Shown here: in pieces, positions 44,471 to 53,911 of the stretch
Numbering within the stretch: the first letter of the stretch is position 1
Layout: each line of letters begins with the position of its first letter
From: Minicystis rosea
GTDB taxonomy: Bacteria; Myxococcota_A; Polyangia; Polyangiales; Polyangiaceae
Assembly: GCA_001931535.1 (NCBI GenBank)
Contig: CP016211.1
Span: 10,524,377-10,588,376 of the forward strand
Length of the DNA stretch: 64,000 bases
Direction of reading: 5' to 3'
The notes under the pieces: model-generated
Seen by the model: only the letters and a program-made list of their open reading frames with translations
Databases searched by the model: none
Told to the model about the DNA's origin: nothing
Translations under genes and position numbers: made by a program

Positions 44471-45601
44471 ATGGACCTCGTCATCCCGAAGAAAGACCTC
44501 CTCCGGCTCGTCGCTCGTTGCCAGGGCGTCGCCGACAAGAAGAGCGCGATGCCTGCGCTCGCCAACGTCCTGCTCGCCGCCGAGGGCAACACGCTGCGCG
44601 TCGCCGCGACGGACCTGTACCTGTCCGTGAGCGGCCAGACGCATGCGGAGATCGCCACCGCCGGATCGGTCGCCGTCCCGGCGAAGGATCTGCTCGAGCG
44701 CGTCAAAGCGATGCCCGATGGTCCCGTGCAGATCATCGCCACCGAGGGCGCGCAGACGACGTTGAAGGCCGTGGGCTCGCCGCGTCGGTACACGCTCCAC
44801 GGCATTCCGGGCGGCGAGTTCCCTCAGCTCCCGAAGCCGACGCCGGACGCGCCTTCGCTGTCGCTGCCGGTCGAGCTGCTCTCGCTGCTGATCGCGCGGA
44901 CGCACTTCTCGATTTCGGGCGACGAGACGCGCCCGCACGTGAACAGCGGGCTCTTCGAGTGGGTCGGCGATCGCGTGCGCATCGTCTCCACCGACGGGCA
45001 CCGCCTGTCGAAGATGGAGGCGACCGTCGCCGGCTCGTCGGCGACCGCGACGATGCTGATCCCGCTCAAGGCCATCGCCGAGCTGCGTCGCCTCGCCGAC
45101 GAGGCGCGAGCCGAGAAGGACGTGACGACGGTCACCATCACGCAGAGCGGGCCGAACGCCTTCTTTGCCGTGGCGGGGATGCAGTTCTCCGTGAAGCTCG
45201 TCGACGCGCAGTTCCCCCCGTACCAGCAGGTGATTCCGCAGATCTCCGATCGCTCGGTGCGCGCCCCGCGTCTCGCCTTCGCGGAGGCGCTGCGCGCCGT
45301 GTCGCTGGCGGCGAGCGATCGCACCGGCGGCGTGAAGCTCAGCGTCGCGCCGGGCACGCTGCGCATCACCAGCGAGAGCCCCGAGAGTGGCAACGGCTTC
45401 GACGAGCTGTCGGTCGACTACGCCGGTCCCGAGGTGACGATCGGCTTCAACGCCAAGTACTTCCTCGACGTCCTCGCGGCCATCGACGACGAGGAGATCG
45501 TCCTCGGGATCTCCGGCGAGCTCGACCCCGCCGTGCTCCGTCCTGCGACCGAAGCGAGCGATCAGAGCTACGTTGCGGTGATCATGCCGATGCGGATCTG
45601 A
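44471..45601 (+). CDS. dnaN: DNA polymerase III beta sliding clamp
   Basis: A 376-residue protein with the three-domain clamp architecture. It begins MDLVIPKKDLLRLVARCQGV and contains FPQLPKP, the domain-2 segment HFSISGDETRPHVNSGLFEW, VSTDGHRLSKMEA, the linker AQFPPYQQVIPQ, and the C-terminal YFLDVLAAIDDEEIVLGISG ending VAVIMPMRI. It tethers replicative polymerase to DNA and recruits repair proteins. It overlaps recF by one base (TGATG), the classic dnaN-recF arrangement of origin regions. dnaA is absent upstream, where a kinase gene reads away. Confidence 0.97.
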   Translation: MDLVIPKKDLLRLVARCQGVADKKSAMPALANVLLAAEGNTLRVAATDLYLSVSGQTHAEIATAGSVAVPAKDLLERVKAMPDGPVQIIATEGAQTTLKAVGSPRRYTLHGIPGGEFPQLPKPTPDAPSLSLPVELLSLLIARTHFSISGDETRPHVNSGLFEWVGDRVRIVSTDGHRLSKMEATVAGSSATATMLIPLKAIAELRRLADEARAEKDVTTVTITQSGPNAFFAVAGMQFSVKLVDAQFPPYQQVIPQISDRSVRAPRLAFAEALRAVSLAASDRTGGVKLSVAPGTLRITSESPESGNGFDELSVDYAGPEVTIGFNAKYFLDVLAAIDDEEIVLGISGELDPAVLRPATEASDQSYVAVIMPMRI

Positions 45602-46722
45602 TGCCCGGCCTGAAGCTCGAACGCCTGCGCGTCCGCGATTTTCGCAACCTCGCGCGCGTCGAGCTCGAGCCCGCGCCGCGCGTCAACGTCATCGCCGGCA
45701 ACAACGGGCACGGCAAGACGAGCCTCCTCGAAGCCATCTATTTCGTCGCCACCTCACGCAGCTTCCGGACCCATCGGGCCGCGGAGCTCGTGAGCCACGG
45801 GGCCTCCATCGGCTCGGTGAGCGCGCGCTTCGTGGAGGTGAGCGAAGGGCTGCCTCCGCTCGGCCGGGAGCAGAGCGCGGCCGTGGAGCGCAGCCGGAGC
45901 GTGGTGCGCATCGACGGGAACAAGCCGGGGAGCCTCGCGGAGTACGCGACCCGGTCACCGGTCATTGCCTTCCATCCCGAGGAGCTGGCCCTCTCTTCGG
46001 GGCCGGCGAGCGGTCGCCGGACGATGTTGGATCGGCTCGCGCTCTTCATGCGCCCGTCGTCGGCCGATCATCGGGCACGCTATGCACGAGCCCTCAAGGC
46101 ACGGCAGGAGCTGCTTCGCCGCGCGGATGGGAACCTCGAATCCGCGGAGATCGATGCGTTCGAGGAGCTCTGTGCGATTCACGGGGCCGCCGTCACGGAG
46201 GCGCGGGCATCGGCGGCGGACGCGTTGGGGCGGGATCTGTTGCCGGCGTTTCGGCAGATCGCGGCGCCGGATCTGGAGCTCGAGGTTCGGTATGCACCGG
46301 GCGGGGCCGCATCGGCCGACGAGGCCCGCGAGGAGCTGCGCCGTCATCGACGACGGGACGCGCACCGGCCGAACGCGGGCTTCGGGCCGCATCGGGATGA
46401 TTTGGATCTACGATTTTCGGGGCGTCCCGTGCGGGTGGTGGCCTCGCAGGGGCAGCATCGGGCGCTCACGCTGGCGCTCAAGGCGGCGGAGACTTCGGCG
46501 ATTGCGACGGCGCGGGGGCTCGAGCCGATCTTGTTGCTCGACGATGTCTCCAGCGAGCTCGACCCGGAGCGGACGGCCGCGCTCTTCACGTTCTTGAGCT
46601 TGGCGCATGGTCAGATCTTTCTCACGACCACGCGTCCGGAGCTCATCGTCACGCCCGATTTGGGGCCTGCCGATCGGCGCGATTTCATGGTCGAGGCCGG
46701 GGCGCTCCGCGCCATCCTCTGA
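45601..46722 (+). CDS. recF: DNA replication/repair protein RecF
   Basis: A 373-residue SMC-like ATPase. Walker A is GNNGHGKTSLLEAI at about 35-48, the Q-loop/GR region is SRSFRTHRAAELV, the signature is SQGQHRALTLALK and Walker B is ILLLDDVSSELD. RecF loads RecA at gapped DNA with RecO and RecR and can restrain initiation. FRTHR and GFGPHRDDLDL are conserved family motifs. The start overlaps the dnaN stop. GyrB follows only after 395 bp, so gyrB has its own promoter rather than tight coupling. Confidence 0.96.
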   Translation: MPGLKLERLRVRDFRNLARVELEPAPRVNVIAGNNGHGKTSLLEAIYFVATSRSFRTHRAAELVSHGASIGSVSARFVEVSEGLPPLGREQSAAVERSRSVVRIDGNKPGSLAEYATRSPVIAFHPEELALSSGPASGRRTMLDRLALFMRPSSADHRARYARALKARQELLRRADGNLESAEIDAFEELCAIHGAAVTEARASAADALGRDLLPAFRQIAAPDLELEVRYAPGGAASADEAREELRRHRRRDAHRPNAGFGPHRDDLDLRFSGRPVRVVASQGQHRALTLALKAAETSAIATARGLEPILLLDDVSSELDPERTAALFTFLSLAHGQIFLTTTRPELIVTPDLGPADRRDFMVEAGALRAIL

Positions 46723-47117
46723 GGCTCCGCGCAGAGGACGGAAACACGCGTGAAATCCCGCCTGAAACCGACGTCGCGCGGGGGTTGAAACGCTTGCCCG
46801 AAGCGGCCATTTCGGCTAGATTTTCGCATCCCGAACGCGGCTCTGGCCGAGCGCAAGAGCCTCCGATTCGTGAGGTCGCGTGAGCCGCAAAGCGCCCGCG
46901 CCGCAGCGAGGGATTCCGCGGAAGCGGTCGTCATTCACGATCACACACGCTGGAAATCGCTCGCAGCCCGCATGGAGCACCCACCAGGCGGGCTCGCAAA
47001 CGACCTTCAGCAACCGGCTTGCGAGGCCGGGTATCCAATCGAGGATTTCGTCCGCCTCCATTCCGTCGCGCGCGCCGGTCCGCTTCCGGAGCGGTGATGC
47101 ATGACCTCAGGACATCG
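46723..47117 (+). other. recF-gyrB intergenic region with candidate gyrB promoter
   Basis: This 395-bp spacer has no convincing gene; short open frames in it lack ribosome sites and similarity. A candidate sigma-70 promoter is TTGCCC (46794-46799), 17 bp and TAGATT (46817-46822), with a small CCGAA/TTCGG dyad in the spacer. It would give a leader of about 290 bases before gyrB, long enough for regulation by supercoiling or RNA structure, which cannot be judged here. Confidence 0.4.
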
Positions 47118-49616
47118 ATGACCGACACCACATTGAGCACGTCCGCCACGCCCGCCGAAGCTGGCCGATCGAACTACAACGAGAACAGCATCACGGCGCT
47201 GGAAGGCCTCGAAGCGGTCCGCAAGCGCCCGGGCATGTACATCGGAGACGTGCACGACGGCTCCGGTCTGCATCACCTCGTTTGGGAGGTCGTCGACAAC
47301 GCCGTCGATGAGCATCTCGCCGGTGCCTGCAAGGAGATCACCATCACGGTGCACTTCGACGGCTCCTGCACCGTCGAGGACGACGGCCGCGGCATCCCGG
47401 TCGGCATGCACCGCGAGAAGGGTGTGAGCGCCGCCGAGGTCGTGATGACGGTGCTCCACGCCGGCGGGAAGTTCGACAACAACAGCTACAAGGTCTCGGC
47501 AGGTCTGCACGGCGTCGGCGTGAGCGCGGTGAATGCGGTCAGCGAGTTCCTGCGCCTCGAGATCAAGCGCGAGGGCAAGATCTGGCAGCAGGACTACGCG
47601 CGCGGCGTGCCCAAAGCCCCGCTGAAGGCCGTGGGTGACACGGACAAGACGGGCACCAAGCTCACCTTCAAGCCCGACCCGACGATCTTCACGGTCACCG
47701 AGTTCAGCTACGAGATCCTCGCGAGCCGCCTGCGCGAGCTGGCGTTCCTCAACGCGGGGCTCGTCATTTATTTGAACGATCAGCGGCCCGGCGGGCAGAG
47801 CGAGACGTACCTCTACAAGGGCGGCATCGGCGAGTTCGTCGCGCTCCTCAACAAGACCAAGGAGCCGGCGCACGAGGGCGTCATCGCGTTCACCGTGCAG
47901 GGTGAAGCGGGCTCGTCCGCGCCGGGCAAGGGATCGGCGGGGCCGCCGGTCACGGTCGAGGTCGCGATGCAGTGGAACGCTTCGTATCAGGAGGCGATCT
48001 ATTGCTACACGAACAACGTCCACAACAAGGACGGCGGCACGCACCTCACCGGCCTGCGCGCGGCGCTCACGAAGACGATCAACACGTACGGCAAGGGGCA
48101 GAACCTCTTCAAAGATCTGAAGCAGGACCTCGCCGGCGAGGACGTGCGCGAAGGGTTGACCTGCGTGCTCAGCGTGAAGCACCCCGATCCTTCGTTCGAT
48201 TCGCAGACCAAGTCGAAGCTCGTGTCGAGCGAGGTGAAGGGCATCGTCGAGGCGGCCGTGAGCGACAAGCTCGGGCAGTTCTTCGAGGAGAACCCGCCGG
48301 TCGCGAAGAAGATCATCGAGAAGGCCGTGGTCGCCGCGAAGGCGCGCGAGGCCGCGCGCAAGGCGCGTGAGGTGATCCGCAAGGGATCGCTCGACGTCAC
48401 TTCGCTCTCGGGCAAGCTCGCGGATTGTCAGTCGAAGGATCCCGAGAAGAGCGAGCTCTACATCGTCGAGGGTGACAGCGCCGGTGGCAGCGCCAAGCAA
48501 GGGCGCGACCGGCATTTCCAGGCGATTTTGCCGCTCCGTGGCAAGATCCTCAACGTCGAGCGCGCGCGCCTCGACAAGATGCTCTCCTCGGCCGAGGTCG
48601 GGACGCTCATCACGGCGCTCGGGTGCGGCATCAACGACGTCGGTGGGTTCGAGATCGACAAGCTCCGGTATCAGAAGATCATCCTGATGACCGACGCCGA
48701 CGTCGACGGGTCGCACATCCGGACGTTGCTCCTCACCTTCTTCTTCCGGCAGATGCCGGAGGTGATGGAGAAGGGCTACCTCTTCATCGCGCAGCCGCCG
48801 CTCTATCGCGTGCGCAAGGGGAAGAAGGACTTCTACCTCAAGGATCAACACGCGCTCGACGAGTTCCTCGTGGGCAATGCGGTGGAGGATTTGATCATCG
48901 GATCGTCCTCCGATTCGAAGCGGGTCTCGGGCGCGCCGCTCCTCGCGTTGGCGCAGCGGTTCAAGCGGTTCCGCCTCGTGCTCAGCAACATCGACAAGCG
49001 CTGCGATGCGCGGCTCGTGGCGGCGGCGATTCGGTCGACGGGGATCGCGCAGGCCGATCTGCGCGACCCGGCGAAGGTGAAGACGGCGTGCGAGAAGCTC
49101 TCGGCGTATCTGCTGCAGCGCTATCCCGATCTGTTCCCGCTCACGGTCGTGGCCGAGCCGGACAAGGAGCACGGCGAGCGGATCGTGATCACGCCGCGGC
49201 CGGGCGCGAACGCGCGGAAGAGCGTGCTCGATTGGGATCTCCTCGGATCGCCCGAGTACGTGGAGGCGCTCTCGATCGAGCACACGCTCATCGACATGGC
49301 TGGGCCGGCGCCGTACACGGCGACGTCGAAGGGCGTCGAGCAGGCGGTCGAGAACAGCGAAGCGCTCATCGACTACATCGAGGAGCGCGGCAAAAAGGGC
49401 ATCGCCATCAGCCGCTACAAGGGTCTCGGCGAGATGAACGCCGATGAGCTCTGGGAGACGACGATGAACCCGGATGCCCGCACGCTGCTCCAGGTGCGCA
49501 TCGACGACGCCGTGAAGACGGATGAGCTGTTCACCATTCTCATGGGTGATCAGGTCGAGCCGCGCCGCGCATTCATCGAGCAGAACGCGCTCAACGTGAA
49601 GAACCTCGATATCTGA
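47118..49616 (+). CDS. gyrB: DNA gyrase subunit B
   Basis: An 832-residue ATPase subunit of gyrase. GHKL ATP-binding motifs are VRKRPGMYIGD, WEVVDNAVDEHLAG, VEDDGRGIPVG and SAGLHGVGVSAVNA. TOPRIM motifs are LYIVEGDSAGGSAKQGRDR, PLRGKILNVE and ILMTDADVDGSHIRTLLLTF, and the C-terminal YKGLGEMNADELWETTMNP contacts GyrA. A Gly/Ser/Pro-rich insertion (SSAPGKGSAGPP) sits in the transducer region. ParE is excluded by the length and TOPRIM tail. ATG at 47118 (AGGA upstream) or 47097 (GGAGCGGTG upstream) could be the start. A strong hairpin follows the stop. Confidence 0.96.
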   Translation: MTDTTLSTSATPAEAGRSNYNENSITALEGLEAVRKRPGMYIGDVHDGSGLHHLVWEVVDNAVDEHLAGACKEITITVHFDGSCTVEDDGRGIPVGMHREKGVSAAEVVMTVLHAGGKFDNNSYKVSAGLHGVGVSAVNAVSEFLRLEIKREGKIWQQDYARGVPKAPLKAVGDTDKTGTKLTFKPDPTIFTVTEFSYEILASRLRELAFLNAGLVIYLNDQRPGGQSETYLYKGGIGEFVALLNKTKEPAHEGVIAFTVQGEAGSSAPGKGSAGPPVTVEVAMQWNASYQEAIYCYTNNVHNKDGGTHLTGLRAALTKTINTYGKGQNLFKDLKQDLAGEDVREGLTCVLSVKHPDPSFDSQTKSKLVSSEVKGIVEAAVSDKLGQFFEENPPVAKKIIEKAVVAAKAREAARKAREVIRKGSLDVTSLSGKLADCQSKDPEKSELYIVEGDSAGGSAKQGRDRHFQAILPLRGKILNVERARLDKMLSSAEVGTLITALGCGINDVGGFEIDKLRYQKIILMTDADVDGSHIRTLLLTFFFRQMPEVMEKGYLFIAQPPLYRVRKGKKDFYLKDQHALDEFLVGNAVEDLIIGSSSDSKRVSGAPLLALAQRFKRFRLVLSNIDKRCDARLVAAAIRSTGIAQADLRDPAKVKTACEKLSAYLLQRYPDLFPLTVVAEPDKEHGERIVITPRPGANARKSVLDWDLLGSPEYVEALSIEHTLIDMAGPAPYTATSKGVEQAVENSEALIDYIEERGKKGIAISRYKGLGEMNADELWETTMNPDARTLLQVRIDDAVKTDELFTILMGDQVEPRRAFIEQNALNVKNLDI

Positions 49617-49630
49617 GGTCCCTTCGATCG

Positions 49631-49664
49631 AGCCTCGACGCGCCCAATGGTCTGCGTCGAGGCT
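49631..49664 (+). terminator. gyrB terminator hairpin
   Basis: A perfect 11-bp inverted repeat AGCCTCGACGC (49631-49641) / GCGTCGAGGCT (49654-49664), 12-base loop, then TCGTTT. It lies 14 bases after the gyrB stop. Confidence 0.65.
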
Positions 49665-49906
49665 TCGTTTCCCGAGCATTCCTGTGCAGGCAAAGCCCGC
49701 GTCGCGACGAGCGATCGCGAGCGTCGTCGCCGTGCTCCATCCATGCGAGTCGCGCGATGGAGACCTCGAGCGATAGACCCTCAGGCCGCGTCGAGGCCGG
49801 CGGGTTGTCGGGCGCAGGGAGCCAATCGAAGTTCTGAGTTACGTCCGAGTTCGGCTTTGGCAAGCCCCTTGCTAGCGCGGCGGTCCGCCTTAGTTTCCGG
49901 GGTGCC
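49665..49906 (+). promoter_or_regulatory. clpB upstream region
   Basis: A non-coding 242-bp region. TTGCTA (49869-49874), 16 bp and TAGTTT (49891-49896) form a weak promoter candidate that would start transcription within a few bases of the clpB ATG at 49907. No CIRCE inverted repeat and no clear sigma-32 consensus were found, although clpB is usually heat-inducible. Confidence 0.3.
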
Positions 49907-52516
49907 ATGCGACTCGACCGAATGACGACCAAGGCTCAGGAAGCGATCCGCGCAGCGGTGGATTTTGCCAGCCGGAGGGGCAATCCCGAGCTTTATCCCG
50001 AACACCTCCTCCACGCGATCATCGAGCAGGACGGCGGCATCGGCGGGCCGCTCATCCAGAAGGCGGGCGTGGATCCCACGCGCGTCGTGCGCTTGCTCGA
50101 AGAGAAGATCGATGCGTATCCACGCGTCAGCGGCGGCGCCGAGCCGAACCTCTCGCGACGAGCGCTTGCGGTTTTTCAGAAAGCCGAGGACGAGGCGAAG
50201 GCGCTCAAGGACGAATACATCTCGACCGAGCACGTGCTCTTGGCCGCGCTGAAGACCGACAAGGACTCGCAAGCGCTCTTCGAGAAAGCCGGGCTCAATT
50301 ACGACAAGCTCCTCAAGGCGCTGGCCAGCGTGCGTGGCAATCAGCGTGTGACCGATCGCGATCCCGAAGGGAAATTCCAGGCCCTCGAGAAGTACACGCG
50401 CGATCTGACGGAGCTCGCGAAGCGCGGGAAGATCGATCCGGTCATCGGCCGGGATGAAGAGATTCGCCGCGTGATGCAGGTGCTCCTGCGCCGCACGAAG
50501 AACAATCCGGTGCTCATCGGTGAGCCGGGCGTGGGCAAGACGGCGATCGTCGAAGGCCTCGCGCAGCGCATCGTGAGCGGAGATGTGCCCGAGTCGCTCA
50601 AGGACAAGAAGGTCGTCGCGCTCGACCTCGCGTCCATGGTCGCAGGGTCGAAGTTCCGCGGGGAGTTCGAAGATCGGTTGAAGGCGGTGCTGAAGGAGAT
50701 CGAGGCAGCGCAGGGTGCCATCATTCTCTTCATCGACGAGCTGCACACGCTCGTCGGTGCGGGCGCGGCCGAAGGCGCGATGGATGCGGCCAACATGCTC
50801 AAGCCGGCGCTGGCGCGCGGCGAGCTCCGCACCATCGGCGCGACCACGCTCGACGAGTATCGCAAGCGCATCGAGAAGGACGCGGCGCTCGAGCGGCGGT
50901 TCCAACCCGTGTTCGTGTCGGAGCCGTCGGTCGAAGACACGATTGCCATCCTGCGTGGTTTGAAGGAGCGCTACGAGGTCCACCACGGCATTCGCATCGC
51001 GGACTCGGCGCTGGTGGCGGCGGCGGTGCTCTCGCATCGGTACATCACCGAGCGGTTCCTGCCGGACAAGGCGATCGATTTGATTGATGAGGCGGCTTCG
51101 AAGATCAAGATGGAGATCGACAGCTTGCCGACGCCCATCGACGAGGTGGAGCGGAAGCTGATCAAGCTCCAGATCGAGGAGCAGGCGCTCAAGCGCGAGA
51201 GCGACAAGGCCAGCAAGGCGCGGCTCGACGAAGTCCGGCGCGAGGTCGCCGAGCTCCAGACGAAGCGCGATGCGATGCGGGCGCAGTGGATGCGCGAGAA
51301 GGAGCTCATCACCGAGGTGCGTACGCTCCAAGCGAAGCTCGAAGAGCTGCGCAGCGAGCAGGAGCGGGCGCAGCGCGCGGGCAACCTGGGGAAGGCGGCG
51401 GAGATCGCTTATGGCCAGATTCCCGAGCTGCAGAAGAAGGTCGAGGGGATCCGCGGCACGCTCTCGCAGGTGCAGCAGAAGCAGAGCTACCTGAAGGAAG
51501 AGGTGACGGACGAGGACATCGCGGCCGTGGTGTCGAAGTGGACCGGGATTCCCGTGTCCAAGATGCTCCAGAGCGAGATGCAGAAGCTGCTGCGCCTCGA
51601 AGAGGAGCTGGGCAAGCGCGTGGTCGGGCAGGAGGAGGCGATTCGCGCGGTGTCCAACGCCATCCGGCGCTCGCGTGCGGGGCTCGGTGAGGAGAAGCGG
51701 CCGATTGGCTCGTTCCTGTTCCTCGGCCCGACGGGCGTGGGCAAGACGGAGCTCGCGAGGGCGCTCGCAGAGTTCTTGTTCGATGACGAGAAGGCGATGG
51801 TCCGACTCGACATGAGCGAGTACGGCGAGCGACATGCGGTGGCGCGGCTCATCGGCGCGCCGCCGGGATACGTGGGTTACGAAGAAGGCGGACAGCTCAC
51901 CGAGCCGGTGCGGCGCAGGCCGTACAGCGTGGTGCTGTTCGACGAGATCGAGAAGGCGCACCCGGACATCTGGAACGTGCTGCTCCAGGTGCTCGATGAT
52001 GGTCGGTTGACCGATGGACAGGGACACACGGTCGACTTCAAGAACACGATCATCATCCTGACGTCGAACCTGGGTACGCCGGCGGCGGCCACGATCGAAG
52101 AGAGGAGCGATCTCGACGCGGAGGCGAAGAGCGATTTGATCAAGGCCGTGGTGCTGGACGAGGTGCGCAAGCACTTCAGGCCGGAGTTCCTGAATCGGCT
52201 CGACGACATTCTGGTCTTCCGGCGGCTGACGCGGGATCAGATCATGAAGATCGTCGACATCCAGCTCAAGTATCTGGAGCACCGGCTGGCGCGGCGTGGG
52301 CTCGGGCTCAACATCACGCCGGCAGCGAAGGGTCTCATCGCCTCCGTGGGTTGGGATCCGCAGTATGGCGCGAGGCCGCTGAAGCGCTCGATTCAGCGGC
52401 TGATCGAGGACGAGCTGGCGAAGCGCGTGCTCGCCGGTGACTTCGCGCAGGGAGATACGGTGGCGATCGATCGGCGCGACGATGCGCTGACGTTCACCAA
52501 GCAACAGCCGAATTGA
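49907..52516 (+). CDS. clpB: ATP-dependent disaggregase ClpB
   Basis: An 869-residue AAA+ chaperone. The N-terminal Clp repeat domain (1-150) is followed by NBD1 with Walker A GEPGVGKT near 205 and Walker B ILFIDELHTLVG. A coiled-coil middle domain lies at about 410-530 (EEQALKRESDKASKARLDEV onward), and NBD2 has Walker A GPTGVGKTELARALAEFLF near 605 and Walker B VVLFDEIEKAHP. The long middle domain distinguishes ClpB from ClpA and ClpC; there is no IGF/L loop for ClpP. With DnaK it extracts proteins from aggregates. It starts MRLDRMTTKAQEAI, typical of the family. Confidence 0.97.
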   Translation: MRLDRMTTKAQEAIRAAVDFASRRGNPELYPEHLLHAIIEQDGGIGGPLIQKAGVDPTRVVRLLEEKIDAYPRVSGGAEPNLSRRALAVFQKAEDEAKALKDEYISTEHVLLAALKTDKDSQALFEKAGLNYDKLLKALASVRGNQRVTDRDPEGKFQALEKYTRDLTELAKRGKIDPVIGRDEEIRRVMQVLLRRTKNNPVLIGEPGVGKTAIVEGLAQRIVSGDVPESLKDKKVVALDLASMVAGSKFRGEFEDRLKAVLKEIEAAQGAIILFIDELHTLVGAGAAEGAMDAANMLKPALARGELRTIGATTLDEYRKRIEKDAALERRFQPVFVSEPSVEDTIAILRGLKERYEVHHGIRIADSALVAAAVLSHRYITERFLPDKAIDLIDEAASKIKMEIDSLPTPIDEVERKLIKLQIEEQALKRESDKASKARLDEVRREVAELQTKRDAMRAQWMREKELITEVRTLQAKLEELRSEQERAQRAGNLGKAAEIAYGQIPELQKKVEGIRGTLSQVQQKQSYLKEEVTDEDIAAVVSKWTGIPVSKMLQSEMQKLLRLEEELGKRVVGQEEAIRAVSNAIRRSRAGLGEEKRPIGSFLFLGPTGVGKTELARALAEFLFDDEKAMVRLDMSEYGERHAVARLIGAPPGYVGYEEGGQLTEPVRRRPYSVVLFDEIEKAHPDIWNVLLQVLDDGRLTDGQGHTVDFKNTIIILTSNLGTPAAATIEERSDLDAEAKSDLIKAVVLDEVRKHFRPEFLNRLDDILVFRRLTRDQIMKIVDIQLKYLEHRLARRGLGLNITPAAKGLIASVGWDPQYGARPLKRSIQRLIEDELAKRVLAGDFAQGDTVAIDRRDDALTFTKQQPN

Positions 52517-52524
52517 GGGGCGTG

Positions 52525-52549
52525 CGCGAGCGGTGATGAGCCGCTCGCG
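52525..52549 (+). terminator. first hairpin behind clpB
   Basis: CGCGAGCGG (52525-52533) / CCGCTCGCG (52541-52549), a perfect 9-bp stem with a 7-base loop, lies 8 bases after the clpB stop. No T-run follows, so the stronger element downstream probably completes termination. Confidence 0.4.
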
Positions 52550-52579
52550 TGGATCGCGAGATTCGATATCTGCCGGAGG

Positions 52580-52614
52580 ACGGGCCTGCTCGAAAGGGTG
52601 GGCCCGTTATTTTT
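52580..52614 (+). terminator. Rho-independent-type terminator of clpB
   Basis: ACGGGCC (52580-52586) / GGCCCGT (52601-52607) with a 14-base loop is followed by TATTTTT (52608-52614), one of the few T-tracts in the window. The right arm and T-tract overlap the stop codon and last codons of converging cinA. Confidence 0.7.
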
Positions 52615-53848
52615 CGAGGAGGCCCGCGGCGACGCGGCGCAGGAGATCCAAACCGGCGTAGGCCGCGGCGAGCTGGACTTCGTCCCGAGCACCGTTGAAG
52701 ACGCGCTCGCGAACCACGGTGCCGCCGGGGTGGGCGACGGCCCAGAACACGAGGCCTGAAGGCACGCCGCCGCTCGCCGCCGTCGGTGAGAAGCTGCCGG
52801 CGACACCGAGGCCGACGTCGCATTCGCAAAGGCGGCGCGCGCCTTCGGCCATCTCGGCGGCGACCTCGGCGGACACGGCGCCGTGACCGCGCAACGTGTC
52901 TTCCGAGACGCCGAGGAGACGGCTCTTGGCGCTGGTCGCATAGGTGACGGCGCCGCCGACGAGGTAGTCGCTCGCGGGATGCGTGGTGAGGAGATGCGCG
53001 ATGAGGCCGCCGGTGCAGGACTCGGCGAGGGCCAAGCGCCAGCCGCGGCCGCGCACGGCGCGACCGACGATCTCGGGGAAGGTCTCGTCGCCTTCGCCGT
53101 AGAGCACGGTGCCGAGACGGGCCTTCACGTCGGCTGCGGCGGCGAGCGCGAGATCGCGTGCGAGGGCTTGGGAAGCGGCGCGCGCGTAGACCTTCACGTC
53201 GACCTCGGGGAAGTGGACGCGGTAGCCGAGGGTGACGCCGGGGTGTGTGCTCTCGATGCCTTCGAGGGCCTGACCAATGGCGCTCTCGCCGAGGCCATAA
53301 GCGCGGAGGCGGACCTGGAAGCTGTTGTTGGGCGCGGCGGGCCGCACGCGCGGGAGCACCTGCTCGGTGAACATGCGCTTCATCTCGCGCGGCACGCCGG
53401 GGAGGAAGAAGCCCGTGCTCTCGCCGAGCTGCACCGAGAAGCCGGGCGCGGTGCCATTGGCGTTGGCGAGCGTCTCGCAACCCGCGGGGACGTTGGCTGC
53501 CTTTTCGAGGCCCGCGTTCATCGACTTGCCGCGCGCCTCGACGCGCCGGCGGATGGCGAGGAGCGCGCTCTCGTCACGCACGAGATCGACGCCGGCGGCG
53601 CGCGCGGCGGCGGCGGCGGTGAGATCGTCCGTGGTGGGGCCGAGGCCGCCGGTGGCGATGACGAGGCGATGCGCGTTGGCGAGCCGTTTGATGGTGCCCG
53701 CGAGCACGTCGTACACGTCCGGTGAGGTCTCGACCGTGGACACGTTGAAGCCGGCGGCGGTCAGCTCGGCGGCGAGCCAAGAGGCGTTGGTGTTGACGAT
53801 CTCGCCACGGGTGAGCTCGGTGCCGATCGAGAGCAAGGCGACGGACAT
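52607..53848 (-). CDS. cinA: CinA-family nicotinamide-nucleotide amidase / ADP-ribose pyrophosphatase
   Basis: A 413-residue two-domain protein. The N-terminal COG1058/MoCF domain (about 1-170) begins MSVALLSIGTELTRGEIVNTN and has VIATGGLGPTTDDLT and FFLPGVPREMKRMF. The C-terminal PncC-like amidase domain (about 255-413) contains LALAESCTGGLIAHLLT and VGLGVAGSFSP. CinA proteins recycle pyridine nucleotides by deamidating NMN, and in some bacteria are induced by competence or DNA damage together with recA; no recA is nearby. It stands alone, convergent with clpB. Full length, with both domains apparently intact. Confidence 0.93.
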   Translation of the reverse strand: MSVALLSIGTELTRGEIVNTNASWLAAELTAAGFNVSTVETSPDVYDVLAGTIKRLANAHRLVIATGGLGPTTDDLTAAAAARAAGVDLVRDESALLAIRRRVEARGKSMNAGLEKAANVPAGCETLANANGTAPGFSVQLGESTGFFLPGVPREMKRMFTEQVLPRVRPAAPNNSFQVRLRAYGLGESAIGQALEGIESTHPGVTLGYRVHFPEVDVKVYARAASQALARDLALAAAADVKARLGTVLYGEGDETFPEIVGRAVRGRGWRLALAESCTGGLIAHLLTTHPASDYLVGGAVTYATSAKSRLLGVSEDTLRGHGAVSAEVAAEMAEGARRLCECDVGLGVAGSFSPTAASGGVPSGLVFWAVAHPGGTVVRERVFNGARDEVQLAAAYAGLDLLRRVAAGLLEK

Positions 53849-53911
53849 GGGGCCGGAAAATGTAGCCGATCGAGACCCGGTGACGAGAGGGAAAGGCCCC
53901 TGACGCGCGTT

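Noticed and set aside
46870..47104. Short plus-strand frames of about 75 codons between recF and gyrB
   Set aside because: No ribosome site, no family resemblance, and overlapping alternative frames of similar length; treated as leader sequence.
47007..49679. 890-codon minus-strand frame opposite gyrB
   Set aside because: Shadow of a complete gyrB; composition typical of antisense frames.
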